The notes under the pieces: model-generated
What the model was told of the DNA's origin: nothing
Database searches by the model: none
The model's input: the letters and a program-made list of their open reading frames with translations, nothing else
Position numbers and translations under genes: made by a program
From: Amphibalanus amphitrite
Taxonomy: Eukaryota > Arthropoda > Thecostraca > Balanomorpha > Balanidae
NCBI RefSeq assembly: GCF_019059575.1
Contig: NW_024883449.1
Coordinates: forward strand, 20,509 to 84,508
Direction of reading: 5' to 3'
DNA length: 64,000 nt
Shown: positions 51,315 through 64,000 of the stretch, piece after piece
Layout: every line of letters starts with the position of its first letter
Position numbering within the stretch: position 1 is the first letter of the stretch

Positions 51315-54300
51315 GAGGTAAAAATGGGTATCAATCGAAAGCTCTCGTTTACCCAGACACAGTCCTGCAGGAAAATTCCACTTTTTCCCCATAGGAAAGT
51401 TTGTACGGGAAAATCAGAATTTTGGGTCAATGGGGGGTCCCCCCCGATTTCGTTCAAAATCGGCACACAGGTGCCCCACCACCAGCCGAGAAACTTTCCC
51501 CAAAACGGTCCCCGTTGCATTGACGTTTAAGGCCCGTAAAGCCCCCTAGACTCGTAAAATATCCGTAAAATCGCCTTTGTACGGACAAAAAAGTGGTGCT
51601 ATGGTAAAAATGGGTATCAATCGAAAGCTCTCGTTTACCCAGACACAGTCCTGCAGGAAAATTCCACTTTTTCCCATAGGAAACTTTTTACGGGAAAATC
51701 AAAATTTTGGGTCAATGGGGGTCCCCCCCGATTTCGTTCAAAATCGGCACACAGGTGCCCCACCACCAGCCGAGAAACTTTCCCCAAAACGGTCCCCGTT
51801 GCATTGACGTTTAAGGCCCGTAAAGCCCCCTAGACTCGTAAAATATCCGTAAAATCGCCTTTGTACGGACAAAAAAGTGGTGCTATGGTAAAAATGGGTA
51901 TCAATCAAAAGCTCTCGTTTACCCAGACACAGTCCTGCAAGAAAATTCCACTTTTTCCCCATAGGAAACTTTTTACGGGAAAATCAAAATTTTGGGTCAA
52001 TGGGGGGGTCCCCCCGATTTCGTTCAAAATCGGCACACAGGTGCCCCACCACCAGCCGAGAAACTTTCCCCAAAACGGTCCCCGTTGCATTGACGTTTAA
52101 GGCCCGTAAAGCCCCTAGACTCGTAAAATATCCGTAAAATCACCTTTGTACGGACAAAAAAGTGGTGCTATGGTAAAAATGGGTATCAATCGAAAGCTCT
52201 CGTTTACCCAGACACAGTCCTGCAGGAAAATTCCACTTTTTCCCCATAGGAAACTTTTTACGGGAAAATCAAAATTTTGGGTCAATGGGGGGTCCCCCCC
52301 GATTTCGTTCAAAATCGGCACACAGGTGCCCCACCACCAGCCGAGAAACTTTCCCCAAAACGGTCCCCGTTGCATTGACGTTTAAGGCCCGTAAAGCCCC
52401 CTAGACTCGTAAAATATCCGTAAAATCACCTTTGTACGGACAAAAAAGTGGTGCTATGGTAAAAATGGGTATCAATCGAAAGCTCTTGTTTACCCAGACA
52501 CAGTCCTGCAGGAAAATTCCACTTTTTCCCCATAGGAAAGTTTGTACGGGAAAATCACAATTTTGGGTCAATGGGGGGTCCCCCCCCCGATTTCGTTCAA
52601 AATCGGCACACAGGTGCCCCACCACCAGCCGAGAAACTTTCCCCAAAACGGTCCCCGTTGCATTGACGTTTAAGGCCCGTAAAGCCCTCTAGACTCGTAA
52701 AATATCCGTAAAATCGCCTTTGTACGGACAAAAAAGTGGTGCTATGGTAAAAATGGGTATCAATCGAAAACTCTCGTTTACCCAGACACAGTCCTGCAGG
52801 AAAATTCCACTTTTTCCCCATAGGAAAGTTTTTACGGGAAAATCAAAATTTTGGGTAAATGGGGGGTCCCCCGATTTCGTTCAAAATCGGCACACAGGTG
52901 CCCCACACCAGCCGAGAAACTTTCCCCAAAACGGTCCCCGTTGCATTGACGTTTAAGGCCCGTAAAGCCCCCTAGACTCGTAAAATATCCGTAAAATCGC
53001 CTTTGTACGGACAAAAAAGTGGTGCTATGGTAAAAATGGGTATCAATCGAAAGCTCTCGTCTACCCAGAAACAGTCCTGCAGGAAAATTTCACTTTTTCA
53101 CCATTGGAAAGTTTGTACGGGAAAATCAAAATTTTGGGTCAATGGGGGGTCCCCCCTGATTTCGTTCAAATTCGGCACACAGGTGCCCCATCACCAGCCG
53201 AGAAACTTTCCCCAAAACGGTCCCCGTTGCATTGACGTTTAAGGCCCGTAAAGCCCCCTAGACTCGTAAAATATCCGTAAAATCGCCTTTGTACGGACAA
53301 AAAAGTGGTGCTATGGTAAAAATGGGTATCAATCGAAAGCTCTTGTTTACCCAGACACAGTCCTGCAGGAAAATTCCACTTTTTCCCCATAGGAAAGTTT
53401 GTACGGGAAAATCACAATTTTGGGTCAATGGGGGGTCCCCCCCGATTTCGTTCAAAATCGCCACACAGGTGCCCCACCACCAGCCGAGAAACTTTCCCCA
53501 AAACGGTCCCCGTTGCATTGACGTTTAAGGCCCGTAAAGCCCTCTAGACTCGTAAAATATCCGTAAAATCGCCTTTGTACGGACAAAAAAGTGGTGCTAT
53601 GGTAAAAATGGGTATCAATCGAAAGCTCTCGTTTCCCCAGACACAGTCCTGCAGGAAACTTCCACTTTTTCCCCATAGGAAAGTTTTTACGGGAAAATCA
53701 AAATTTTGGGTAAATGGGGGGTCCCCCCCGATTTCGTTCAAAATTGGCACACAGGTGCCCCACCACCAGCCGAGAAACTTTCCCCAAAACGGTCCCCGTT
53801 GCATTGACGTTTAAGGCCCGTAAAGCCCCCTAGACTCGTAAAATATCCGTAAAATCGCCTTTGTACGGACAAAAAGTGGTGCTATGGTAAAAATGGGTAT
53901 CAATCGAAAGCTCTCGTTTACCCAGACACAGTCCTGCAGGAAAATTCCACTTTTTCCCCATAGGAAACTTTTTACGGGAAAATCAAAATTTTGGGTCAAT
54001 GGGGGGTCCCCCCCGATTTCGTTCAAAATCGGCACACAGGTGCCCCACCACCAGCCGAGAAACTTTCCCCAAAACGGTCCCGTTGCATTGACGTTTAAGG
54101 CCCGTAAAGCCCCCTAGACTCGTAAAATATCCGTAAAATCGCCTTTGTACGGACAAAAAAGTGGTGCTATGGTAAAAATGGGTATCAATCGAAAGCTCTC
54201 GTTTACCCAGACACAGTCCTGCAGGAAAATTCCACTTTTTCCCCATGGGAAAGTTTTTACGGGAAAATCAAAATTTTGGGTCAATGGGGGGTCCCCCCGA

Positions 54301-57300
54301 TTTCGTTCAAAATCGGCACACAGGTGCCCCACCACCAGCCGAGAAACTTTCCCCAAAACGGTCCCCGTTGCATTGACGTTTAAGGCCCGTAAAGCCCCCT
54401 AGACTCGTAAAATATCCGTAAAATCGCCTTTGTACGGACAAAAAAGTGGTGCTATGGTAAAAATGGGTATCAATCGAAAGCTCTCGTTTACCCAGACACA
54501 GTGCTGCAGGAAAATTCCACTTTTTCCCCATAGGAAAGTTTGTACGGGAAAATCAAAATTTTGGGTCAATGGGGGTCCCCCCCGATTTCGTTCAAAATCG
54601 GCACACAGGTGCCCCACCACCAGCCGAGAAACTTTCCCCAAAACGGTCCCCGTTGCATTGACGTTTAAGGCCCGTAAAGCCCCCTAGACTCGTAAAATAT
54701 CCGTAAAATCGCCTTTGTACGGACAAAAAAGTGGTGCTATGGTAAAAATGGGTATCAATCGAAAGCTCTCGTTTACCTAGACACAGTCCTGCAGGAAAAT
54801 TCCACTTTTTCCCATAGGAAACTTTTTACGGGAAAATCAAAATTTTGGGTCAATGGGGGGTCCCCCCCGATTTCGTTGAAAATCGGCACACAGGTGCCCC
54901 ACCACCAGCCGAGAAACTTTCCCCAAAACGGTCCCCGTTGCATTGACGTTTAAGGCCCGTAAAGCCCCTAGACTCGTAAAATATCCGTAAAATCGCCTTT
55001 GTACGGACAAAAAAGTGGTGCTATGGTAAAAATGGGTATCAATCGAAAGCTCTCGTTTACCCAGACACAGTCCTGCAGGAAAATTCCACTTTTTCCCCAT
55101 AGGAAACTTTTTACGGGAAAATCAAAATTTTGGGTCAATGGGGGGTCCCCCCCGATTTCGTTCAAAATCGGCACACAGGTGCCCCACCACCAGCCGAGAA
55201 ACTTTCCCCAAAACGGTCCCCGTTGCATTGACGTTTAAGGCCCGTAAAGCCCCCTAGACTCGTAAAATATCCGTAAAATCGCCTTTGTACGGACAAAAAA
55301 GTGGTGCTATGGTAAAAATGGGTATCAATCGAAAGCTCTCGTTTACCCAGACACAGTCCTGCAGGAAAATTCCACTTTTTCCCATAGGAAACTTTTTACG
55401 GGAAAATCAAAATTTTGGGTCAATGGGGGGTCCCCCCCGATTTCGTTCAAAATCGGCACACAGGTGCCCCACCACCAGCCGAGAAACTTTCCCCAAAACG
55501 GTCCCCGTTGCATTGACGTTTAAGGCCCGTAAAGCCCCCTAGACTCGTAAAATATCCGTAAAATCGCCTTTGTACGGACAAAAAAGTGGTGCTATGGTAA
55601 AAATGGGTATCAATCGAAAGCTCTCGTCTACCCAGAAACAGTCCTGCAGGAAAATTTCACTTTTTCACCATTGGAAAGTTTGTACGGGAAAATCAAAATT
55701 TTGGGTCAATGGGGGGTCCCCCCTGATTTCGTTCAAATTCGGCACACAGGTGCCCCATCACCAGCCGAGAAACTTTCCCCAAAACGGTCCCCGTTGCATT
55801 GACGTTTAAGGCCCGTAAAGCCCCCTAGACTCGTAAAATATCCGTAAAATCGCCTTTGTACGGACAAAAAAGTGGTGCTATGGTAAAAATGGGTATCAAT
55901 CGAAAGCTCTTGTTTACCCAGACACAGTCCTGCAGGAAAATTCCACTTTTTCCCCATAGGAAAGTTTGTACGGGAAAATCACAATTTTGGGTCAATGGGG
56001 GGTCCCCCCCGATTTCGTTCAAAATCGCCACACAGGTGCCCCACCACCAGCCGAGAAACTTTCCCCAAAACGGTCCCCGTTGCATTGACGTTTAAGGCCC
56101 GTAAAGCCCTCTAGACTCGTAAAATATCCGTAAAATCGCCTTTGTACGGACAAAAAAGTGGTGCTATGGTAAAAATGGGTATCAATCGAAAGCTCTCGTT
56201 TCCCCAGACACAGTCCTGCAGGAAACTTCCACTTTTTCCCCATAGGAAAGTTTTTACGGGAAAATCAAAATTTTGGGTAAATGGGGGGTCCCCCCCGATT
56301 TCGTTCAAAATTGGCACACAGGTGCCCCACCACCAGCCGAGAAACTTTCCCCAAAACGGTCCCCGTTGCATTGACGTTTAAGGCCCGTAAAGCCCCCTAG
56401 ACTCGTAAAATATCCGTAAAATCGCCTTTGTACGGACAAAAAGTGGTGCTATGGTAAAAATGGGTATCAATCGAAAGCTCTCGTTTACCCAGACACAGTC
56501 CTGCAGGAAAATTCCACTTTTTCCCCATAGGAAACTTTTTACGGGAAAATCAAAATTTTGGGTCAATGGGGGGTCCCCCCCGATTTCGTTCAAAATCGGC
56601 ACACAGGTGCCCCACCACCAGCCGAGAAACTTTCCCCAAAACGGTCCCGTTGCATTGACGTTTAAGGCCCGTAAAGCCCCCTAGACTCGTAAAATATCCG
56701 TAAAATCGCCTTTGTACGGACAAAAAAGTGGTGCTATGGTAAAAATGGGTATCAATCGAAAGCTCTCGTTTACCCAGACACAGTCCTGCAGGAAAATTCC
56801 ACTTTTTCCCCATAGGAAAGTTTTTACGGGAAAATCAAAATTTTGGGTCAATGGGGGGTCCCCCCGATTTCGTTCAAAATCGGCACACAGGTGCCCCACC
56901 ACCAGCCGAGAAACTTTCCCCAAAACGGTCCCCGTTGCATTGACGTTTAAGGCCCGTAAAGCCCCCTAGACTCGTAAAATATCCGTAAAATCGCCTTTGT
57001 ACGGACAAAAAAGTGGTGCTATGGTAAAAATGGGTATCAATCGAAAGCTCTCGTTTACCCAGACACAGTCCTGCAGGAAAATTCCACTTTTTCCCCATAG
57101 GAAAGTTTGTACGGGAAAATCAAAATTTTGGGTCAATGGGGGTCCCCCCCGATTTCGTTCAAAATCGGCACACAGGTGCCCCACCACCAGCCGAGAAACT
57201 TTCCCCAAAACGGTCCCCGTTGCATTGACGTTTAAGGCCCGTAAAGCCCCCTAGACTCGTAAAATATCCGTAAAATCGCCTTTGTACGGACAAAAAAGTG

Positions 57301-60300
57301 GTGCTATGGTAAAAAATGGGTATCAATCGAAAGCCCTCGTTTACCTAGACACAGTCCTGCAGGAAAATTCCACTTTTTCCCATAGGAAACTTTTTACGGG
57401 AAAATCAAAATTTTGGGTCAATGGGGGGTCCCCCCCGATTTCGTTCAAAATCGGCACACAGGTGCCCCACCACCAGCCGAGAAACTTTCCCCAAAACGGT
57501 CCCCGTTGCATTGACGTTTAAGGCCCGTAAAGCCCCCTAGACTCGTAAAATATCCGTAAAATCGCCTTTGTACGGACAAAAAAGTGGTGCTATGGTAAAA
57601 ATGGGTATCAATCGAAAGCTCTCGTTTACCTAGACACAGTCCTGCAGGAAAATTCCACTTTTTCCCATAGGAAACTTTTTACGGGAAAATCAAAATTTTG
57701 GGTCAATGGGGGGTCCCCCCCGATTTCGTTGAAAATCGGCACACAGGTGCCCCACCACCAGCCGAGAAACTTTCCCCAAAACGGTCCCCGTTGCATTGAC
57801 GTTTAAGGCCCGTAAAGCCCCCTAGACTCGTAAAATATCCGTAAAATCGCCTTTGTACGGACAAAAAAGTGGTGCTATGGTAAAAATGGGTATCAATCGA
57901 AAGCTCTCGTTTACCCAGACACAGTCCTGCAGGAAAATTCCACTTTTTCCCCATAGGAAACTTTTTACGGGAAAATCAAAATTTTGGGTCAATGGGGGGT
58001 CCCCCCCGATTTCGTTCAAAATCGGCACACAGGTGCCCCACCACCAGCCGAGAAACTTTCCCCAAAACGGTCCCCGTTGCATTGACGTTTAAGGCCCGTA
58101 AAGCCCCCTAGACTCGTAAAATATCCGTAAAATCGCCTTTGTACGGACAAAAAAGTGGTGCTATGGTAAAAATGGGTATCAATCGAAAGCTCTCGTTTAC
58201 CCAGACACAGTCCTGCAGGAAAATTCCACTTTTTCCCATAGGAAACTTTTTACGGGAAAATCAAAAATTTTGGGTCAATGGGGGGTCCCCCCCGATTTCG
58301 TTCAAAATCGGCACACAGGTGCCCCACCACCAGCCGAGAAACTTTCCCCAAAACGGTCCCCGTTGCATTGACGTTTAAGGCCCGTAAAGCCCCCTAGACT
58401 CGTAAAATATCCGTAAAATCGCCTTTGTACGGACAAAAAAGTGGTGCTATGGTAAAAATGGGTATCAATCGAAAGCTCTCGTCTACCCAGAAACAGTCCT
58501 GCAGGAAAATTTCACTTTTTCACCATTGGAAAGTTTGTACGGGAAAATCAAAATTTTGGGTCAATGGGGGGTCCCCCCTGATTTCGTTCAAATTCGGCAC
58601 ACAGGTGCCCCATCACCAGCCGAGAAACTTTCCCCAAAACGGTCCCCGTTGCATTGACGTTTAAGGCCCGTAAAGCCCCCTAGACTCGTAAAATATCCGT
58701 AAAATCGCCTTTGTACGGACAAAAAAGTGGTGCTATGGTAAAAATGGGTATCAATCGAAAGCTCTTGTTTACCCAGACACAGTCCTGCAGGAAAATTCCA
58801 CTTTTTCCCCATAGGAAAGTTTGTACGGGAAAATCACAATTTTGGGTCAATGGGGGGTCCCCCCCGATTTCGTTCAAAATCGCCCACACAGGTGCCCCAC
58901 CACCAGCCGAGAAACTTTCCCCAAAACGGTCCCCGTGCATGACGTTTAAGGCCCGTAAAGCCCTCTAGACTCGTAAATATCCGTAAAATCGCCTTTGTAC
59001 GGACAAAAAAGTGGTGCTATGGTAAAATGGGTATCAATCGAAAGCTCTCGTTCCCCAGACACAGTCCTGCAGGAAACGTCCACTTTTTCCCCATAGGAAA
59101 GTTTTTACGGAAAATCAAAATTTGGGTAAATGGGGGGTCCCCCCGATTTCGTTCAAAATTGGCACACAGGTGCCCCACCACCAGCCGAGAAACTTTCCCC
59201 CAAAACGGTCCCGTTGCATTGACGTTTAAGGCCGCTAAAGCCCCCTAGACTCGTAAAATATCCGTAAATCGCCTTTGTACGGACAAAAAGTGGTGCTATG
59301 GTAAAAATGGGTATCAATCGAAAGCTCTCGTTTACCCAGACACAGTCCTGCAGGAAAATTCCACTTTTTCCCCATAGGAAACTTTTTACGGGGAAAATCA
59401 AAATTTTGGGTCAATGGGGGGTCCCCCCCGATTTCGTTCAAAATCGGCACAAGGTGCCCCACACCAGCCGGAGAAAACTTTCCCCAAAACGGTCCCGTTG
59501 CATTGACGTTTAGGCCCGTAACCCCTAGACTCGTAAAATATCCGTAAAATCGCCTTGTACGGACAAAAAATGGTGCTATGGTAAAATGGGTATCAATCGA
59601 AAGCTCTCGTTTACCCAGACACTCCTGCAGGAAAATTCCACTTTTTCCCCATAGGAAAGTTTTTACGGGAAAATCAAATTTTGGGTCAATGGGGGGTCCC
59701 CCCGATTTCGTTCAAAATCGGCACACAGGTGCCCCACCACCAGCCGAGAAACTTTCCCCAAAACGGTCCCGTTGCATTGACGTTTAAGGCCCGTAAAGCC
59801 CCCTAGACTCGTAAAATATCCGTAAAAATCGCCTTTGTACGGACAAAAAAGTGGTGCTATGGTAAAAATGGGTATCAATCGAAAGCTCTCGTTTACCCAG
59901 ACACAGTCCTGCAGGAAAATTCCACTTTTCCCCATAGGAAAGTTTGTACGGGAAAATCAAAATTTTGGGTCAATGGGGGTCCCCCCGATTTCGTTCAAAA
60001 TCGGCACACAGGTGCCCCACCACCAGCCGAGAAACTTTCCCCAAAACGGTCCCCGTTGCATTGACGTTTAAGGCCCGTAAAGCCCCCTAGACTCGTAAAA
60101 TATCCGTAAAATCGCCTTTGTACGGACAAAAAAGTGGTGCTATGGTAAAAATGGGTATCAATCGAAAGCCCTCGTTTACCCTAGACACCAGTCCTGCAGG
60201 AAAATTCCACTTTTTCCCATAGGAAACTTTTTACGGGAAAATCAAAATTTTGGGTCAATGGGGGTCCCCCCCGATTTCGTTCAAAATCGGCACACAGGTG

Positions 60301-63300
60301 CCCCACCACCACCGAGAAACTTTCCCCAAAACGGTCCCCGTTGCATTGACGTTTAAGGCCCGTAAAGCCCCCTAGACTCGTAAAATATCCGTAAATCGCC
60401 TTTGTACGGACAAAAAGTGGTGCTATGGTAAAAATGGGTATCAATCGAAAGCTCTCGTTTACCCAGACACAGTCCGCAGGAAAATTCCACTTTTTCCCCA
60501 TAGGAAACTTTTTACGGGAAAAATCAAAATTTTGGGTGGCGTCATGGGGGGTCCCCCCCGATTTCGTTCAAAATCGGCACACAGGTGCCCCCCACCAGCC
60601 GAGAAACTTTCCCCAAAACGGTCCCCGTTCATTGACGTTAAGGCCCGTAAAGCCCTAGACTCGTAAAATATCCGTAAATCGCCTTGTACGGACAAAAAAG
60701 TGGGCTATGGTAAAATGGGTATCAATCGAAGCTCTCGTTTACCCGACACAGTCTGCAGGAAAATTCCACTTTTTCCCATAGGAAAGTTTTACGGGAAAAT
60801 CAAAATTTTGGGTCAATGGGGGTCCCCCCGATTTCGTTCAAAATCGGCACACAGGTGCCCCACCACCAGCCGAGAAACTTTCCCAAAACGGTCCCCGTTG
60901 CATTGACGTTTAAGGCCCGTAAAGCCCCCTAGACTCGTAAAATATCCGTAAAATCGCCTTTGTACGGACAAAAAAGTGGTGCATGGTAAAAATGGGTTCA
61001 ATCGAAAGCTCTTTACCAGACACAGTCCTGCAGGAAAATTCCACTTTTTCCCATAGGAAAGTTTGTACGGGAAAATCAAAATTTGGGTCAATGGGGGTCC
61101 CCCCCGATTCGTTCAAATCGGCACACAGCAGGTGCCCCACCACCACGCCGAGAAACTTTCCCCAAAACGGTCCCCGTTGCATTGACGTTTAAGGCCCGTA
61201 AACCCCTAGACTCGTAAAAATATCCGTAAAATCGCTTTGTACGGACAAAAAGTGGTGCTATGGTAAAAATGGGTATCATCGAAAGCTCGTTTACCCAGAC
61301 ACAGTCCTGCAGGAAATTCCACTTTTTCCCATAGGAAAGTTTTACGGGAAATCAAAATTTTGGGTCAATGGGGGGTCCCCCCCGATTTCGTTCAAACGGC
61401 ACACAGGTGCCCCACCACCAGCCGAGAAACTTTCCCCAAACGGTCCCCGTTGCATTGACGTTTAAGGCCCGTAAAGCCCCCTAGACTCGTAAAAATCCGT
61501 AAAATCGCCTTTGTACGGACAAAAAAGTGGTGCTATGGTAAAATGGGTATCAATCGAAAGCTCTCGTTACCCAGACACAGTCCTGCAGGAAAATTCACTT
61601 TTTCCCATAGGAAACTTTTTACGGGAAAATCAAATTTTGGGTCATGGGGGGTCCCCCCGATTTCGTTCAAAATCGGCACACAGGTGCCCCACCACCAGCC
61701 GAGAACTTTCCCCAAAACGGTCCCGTTGCATTGACGTTTAAGGCCGTAAAGCCCCCTAGACTCGTAAAATCCGTAAAATCGCCTTTGTACGGACAAAAAA
61801 GTGGTGCTATGGTAAAAATGGGTATCAATCGAAAGCTCTCGTTTACCCAGACACAGTCCTGCAGAAAATTCCACTTTTTCCCCATAGGAAAGTTTTACGG
61901 GAAAATCAAATTTTGGGTCAATGGGGGTCCCCCCGATTTCGTTCAAAATCGCACACAGGTGCCCCACCACCAGCCGAGAAACTTTCCCCAAAACGGTCCC
62001 CGTTGCATTGACGTTTAAGGCCCGTAAGCCCCCTAGACTCGTAAAATATCCGTAAAATCGCCTTGTACGGACAAAAAAGTGGTGCTATGGTAAAAATGGG
62101 TATCAATCGAAAGCTCTCGTTTACCCAGACACATCCTGCAGGAAAATTCCACTTTTTCCCCATAGGAAAGTTTTTACGGGAAAATCAAAATTTTGGGTCA
62201 ATGGGGGGTCCCCCCCGATTTCGTTCAAAATTGGCACCAGTGCCCCACCAGCCGAGAAACTTTCCCCAAAACGGTCCCCGTTGCATTGACGTTTAAGGCC
62301 CGTAAAGCCCCCTAGACTCGTAAAATATCCGTAAAATCCCTTTGGTACGGACAAAAAAGTGGGTGCTATGGTAAAAATGGGTATCAATCGAAAGCTCTTT
62401 ACCAGACACAGTCCTGCAGGAAAATTCCACTTTTTCCCATAGGAAAGTTTACGGAAAATCAAAATTTTGGGTCAATGGGGGGTCCCCCCGATTTTCGTTT
62501 CAAAATCGGCACACAGGTGCCCCACCAGCCGAGAAACTTTCCCCAAACGGTCCCCGTTGCATTGACGTTTAAGGCCCGTAAAGCCCCTAGACTCGTAAAA
62601 TATCCGTAAAATCGCTTTGTACGGACAAAAAAGTGGTGCTATGGTAAAATGGGTATCAATCGAAAGCTCTCGTTTACCCAGACACAGTCCTGCAGGAAAA
62701 TTCCACTTTTTCCCATAGGAAAGTTTTTACGGGAAATCAAAATTTTGGGTAATGGGGGTCCCCCCTATTTCGTTCAAAATCGGCACACAGGTGCCCCACC
62801 ACCAGCCGAGAAACTTTCCCCAAACGGTCCCCGTTGCATTGACGTTTAAGGCCCGTAAAGCCCCCTAGACTCGTAAAATATCCGTAAAATCGCCTTTGTA
62901 CGGACAAAAAAGTGGTGCTATGGTAAAAATGGGTATCAATCGAAAGCTCTCGTTTACCCAGACACAGTCCTGCAGGAAAATTCCACTTTTTCCCCATAGG
63001 AAAGTTGTACGGGAAAATCAAAATTTTGGGTCAATGGGGGTCCCCCCCGATTCGTTCAAAATCGGCACACCAGGTGCCCCACCACCAGCCGAGAAACTTT
63101 CCCCAAAAACGGTCCCCGTTGCATTGACGTTAAGGCCCGTAAAGCCCCCTAGACTCGTAATATCGTAAAATCGCCTTTGTACGGACAAAAAAGTGGTGCT
63201 ATGGTAAAATGGTATCAATCGAAAGCTCTCGTTTACCCGACAGTCCTGCAGGAAAATTCCACTTTTTCCCCATAGGAAACTTTTTACGGGGAAAATCAAA

Positions 63301-64000
63301 ATTTTGGGTCAATGGGGGGTCCCCCCGATTTCGTTCAAAATCGGCACACAGGTGCCCCACCACCAGCCGAGAAACTTTCCCCAAAAACGGTCCCCGTTGC
63401 TTGACGTTTAGCCCGTAAAGCCCCTAGACTCGTAAAATATCCGTAAAATCGCCTTTGTACGGACAAAAAAGTGGTGCTATGGTAAAAGGGTATCAATCGA
63501 AAGCTCTCGTTTCCCCGACACAGTCCTGCAGGAAAATTCCACTTTTTTCCCCATCGGAAAGTTTTTACGGGAAAATCAAAATTTTGGGTCATGGGGGGTC
63601 CCCCGATTTCGTTCAAAATCGGCACCAGGTGCCCACCACCAGCCGAGAAACTTTCCCCAAAACGGTCCCCGTTGCCTGACGTTTTAAGGCCCGTAAAGCC
63701 CCCTAGACTCGTAAATATATCCGTAAAATCGCCTTTGTTACGGACAAAAAAGTGGTGCTATGGTAAAAAATGGGTATCAATCGAAGCTCTAGTTTACCCA
63801 GACACAGTCCTGCAGGAAAATTCCACTTTTTCCCATAAGGAAGTTTGTACGGGAAAATCAAAATTTTTGGGTCAATGGGGGTCCCCCCCGATTTCGTTCA
63901 AAATCGGCACACAGGTGCCCCACCACCAGCCAGAAATTTCCCAAACGGTCCCGTTGCATTGACGTTTTAAGGCCCGTAAAGCCCCCTAGACTCGTAAAAT
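51315..64000. repeat. 286-bp satellite array with higher-order structure
   Basis: About 44 head-to-tail monomers of 285-286 bp run to the window edge. The monomer has a GGGGGGTCCCCCCC palindrome, an inverted pair CCGATTT/AAATCGG, and CTGCAGG. Variant types recur in order: the monomer with TCGTCTACCCAGAAACAG starts near 53003, 55570 and 58425, giving higher-order units of nine (2567 bp) and ten (2855 bp) monomers. The second unit has a tandem duplicate of the TTTACCTAGACAC monomer. Open frames of 60-90 codons on both strands repeat because the monomer does; 286 is not a multiple of three and they end within each monomer, so they are not genes. Confidence 0.96.

Noticed and set aside
51315-64000. 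Dozens of repeated 60-90-codon open frames on both strands
   Set aside because: They recur only because the 286-bp monomer recurs, stop inside each monomer and occur on both strands. A tandem gene family would not have these traits.

Overview
This is eukaryotic, intron-bearing genomic DNA from an invertebrate animal. An arthropod, and among arthropods a crustacean, is my best guess. It rests on a fibrinogen-related (FREP/ficolin-type) pseudogene behind a TATA box plus a TCAGT initiator, on the transposon load and on intron structure; the species cannot be fixed from the sequence. There is one convincing intact gene. The rest is introns, repeats, transposon fragments and satellite DNA.

Region 1 (1-19.0 kb) holds the gene: an eight-exon, plus-strand short-chain dehydrogenase/reductase of the retinol dehydrogenase / 17-beta- and 11-beta-HSD / BDH1 type (SDR9C-like). 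Its exons join in phase to a 449-residue membrane-anchored enzyme. Exons 2, 3, 4 and 5 are each entered through a 3' splice site that abuts or lies inside a tandem repeat. At exons 2 and 5 the splice acceptor and the start of the exon are themselves tandemly multiplied (five and six copies). At the end of exon 4 the 5' splice junction has a degenerate downstream copy. One exon 5 acceptor copy could add 27 residues in frame. This cluster of splice-junction minisatellites is the most unusual thing in the window.

The 9.4-kb intron 5 is a transposon graveyard. It holds two TTAA-flanked elements sharing one TTAA, a hAT element nested in the first of them, a FREP pseudogene with its core promoter still visible, and a 3.2-kb element with long inverted repeats carrying LINE RNase H and ubiquitin-protease-like remains. 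A small hAT MITE lies 18 bases past the end of exon 6. Upstream of the gene a TTAA element sits inside a retroposon, and a second retroposon copy at 22.4-22.7 kb shows the empty site.

Region 2 (19-40 kb) is mostly non-coding: a tRNA-derived SINE in two opposite copies, a LINE 3' end, another TTAA element, a hairpin MITE and a foldback element with 21-bp subrepeats. Region 3 (40.6-48.4 kb) has a 220-bp perfect direct repeat pair, an ORF1/gag-like and a broken SGNH-hydrolase-like reading frame on the minus strand, a 1.7-kb minisatellite and a composite repeat sharing an 'AATCGGCCCAG' motif. Region 4 (51.3-64.0 kb, running off the window) is a 286-bp satellite with higher-order units of nine or ten monomers. 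Its last 5 kb are rich in single-base deletions and look like unpolished assembly.
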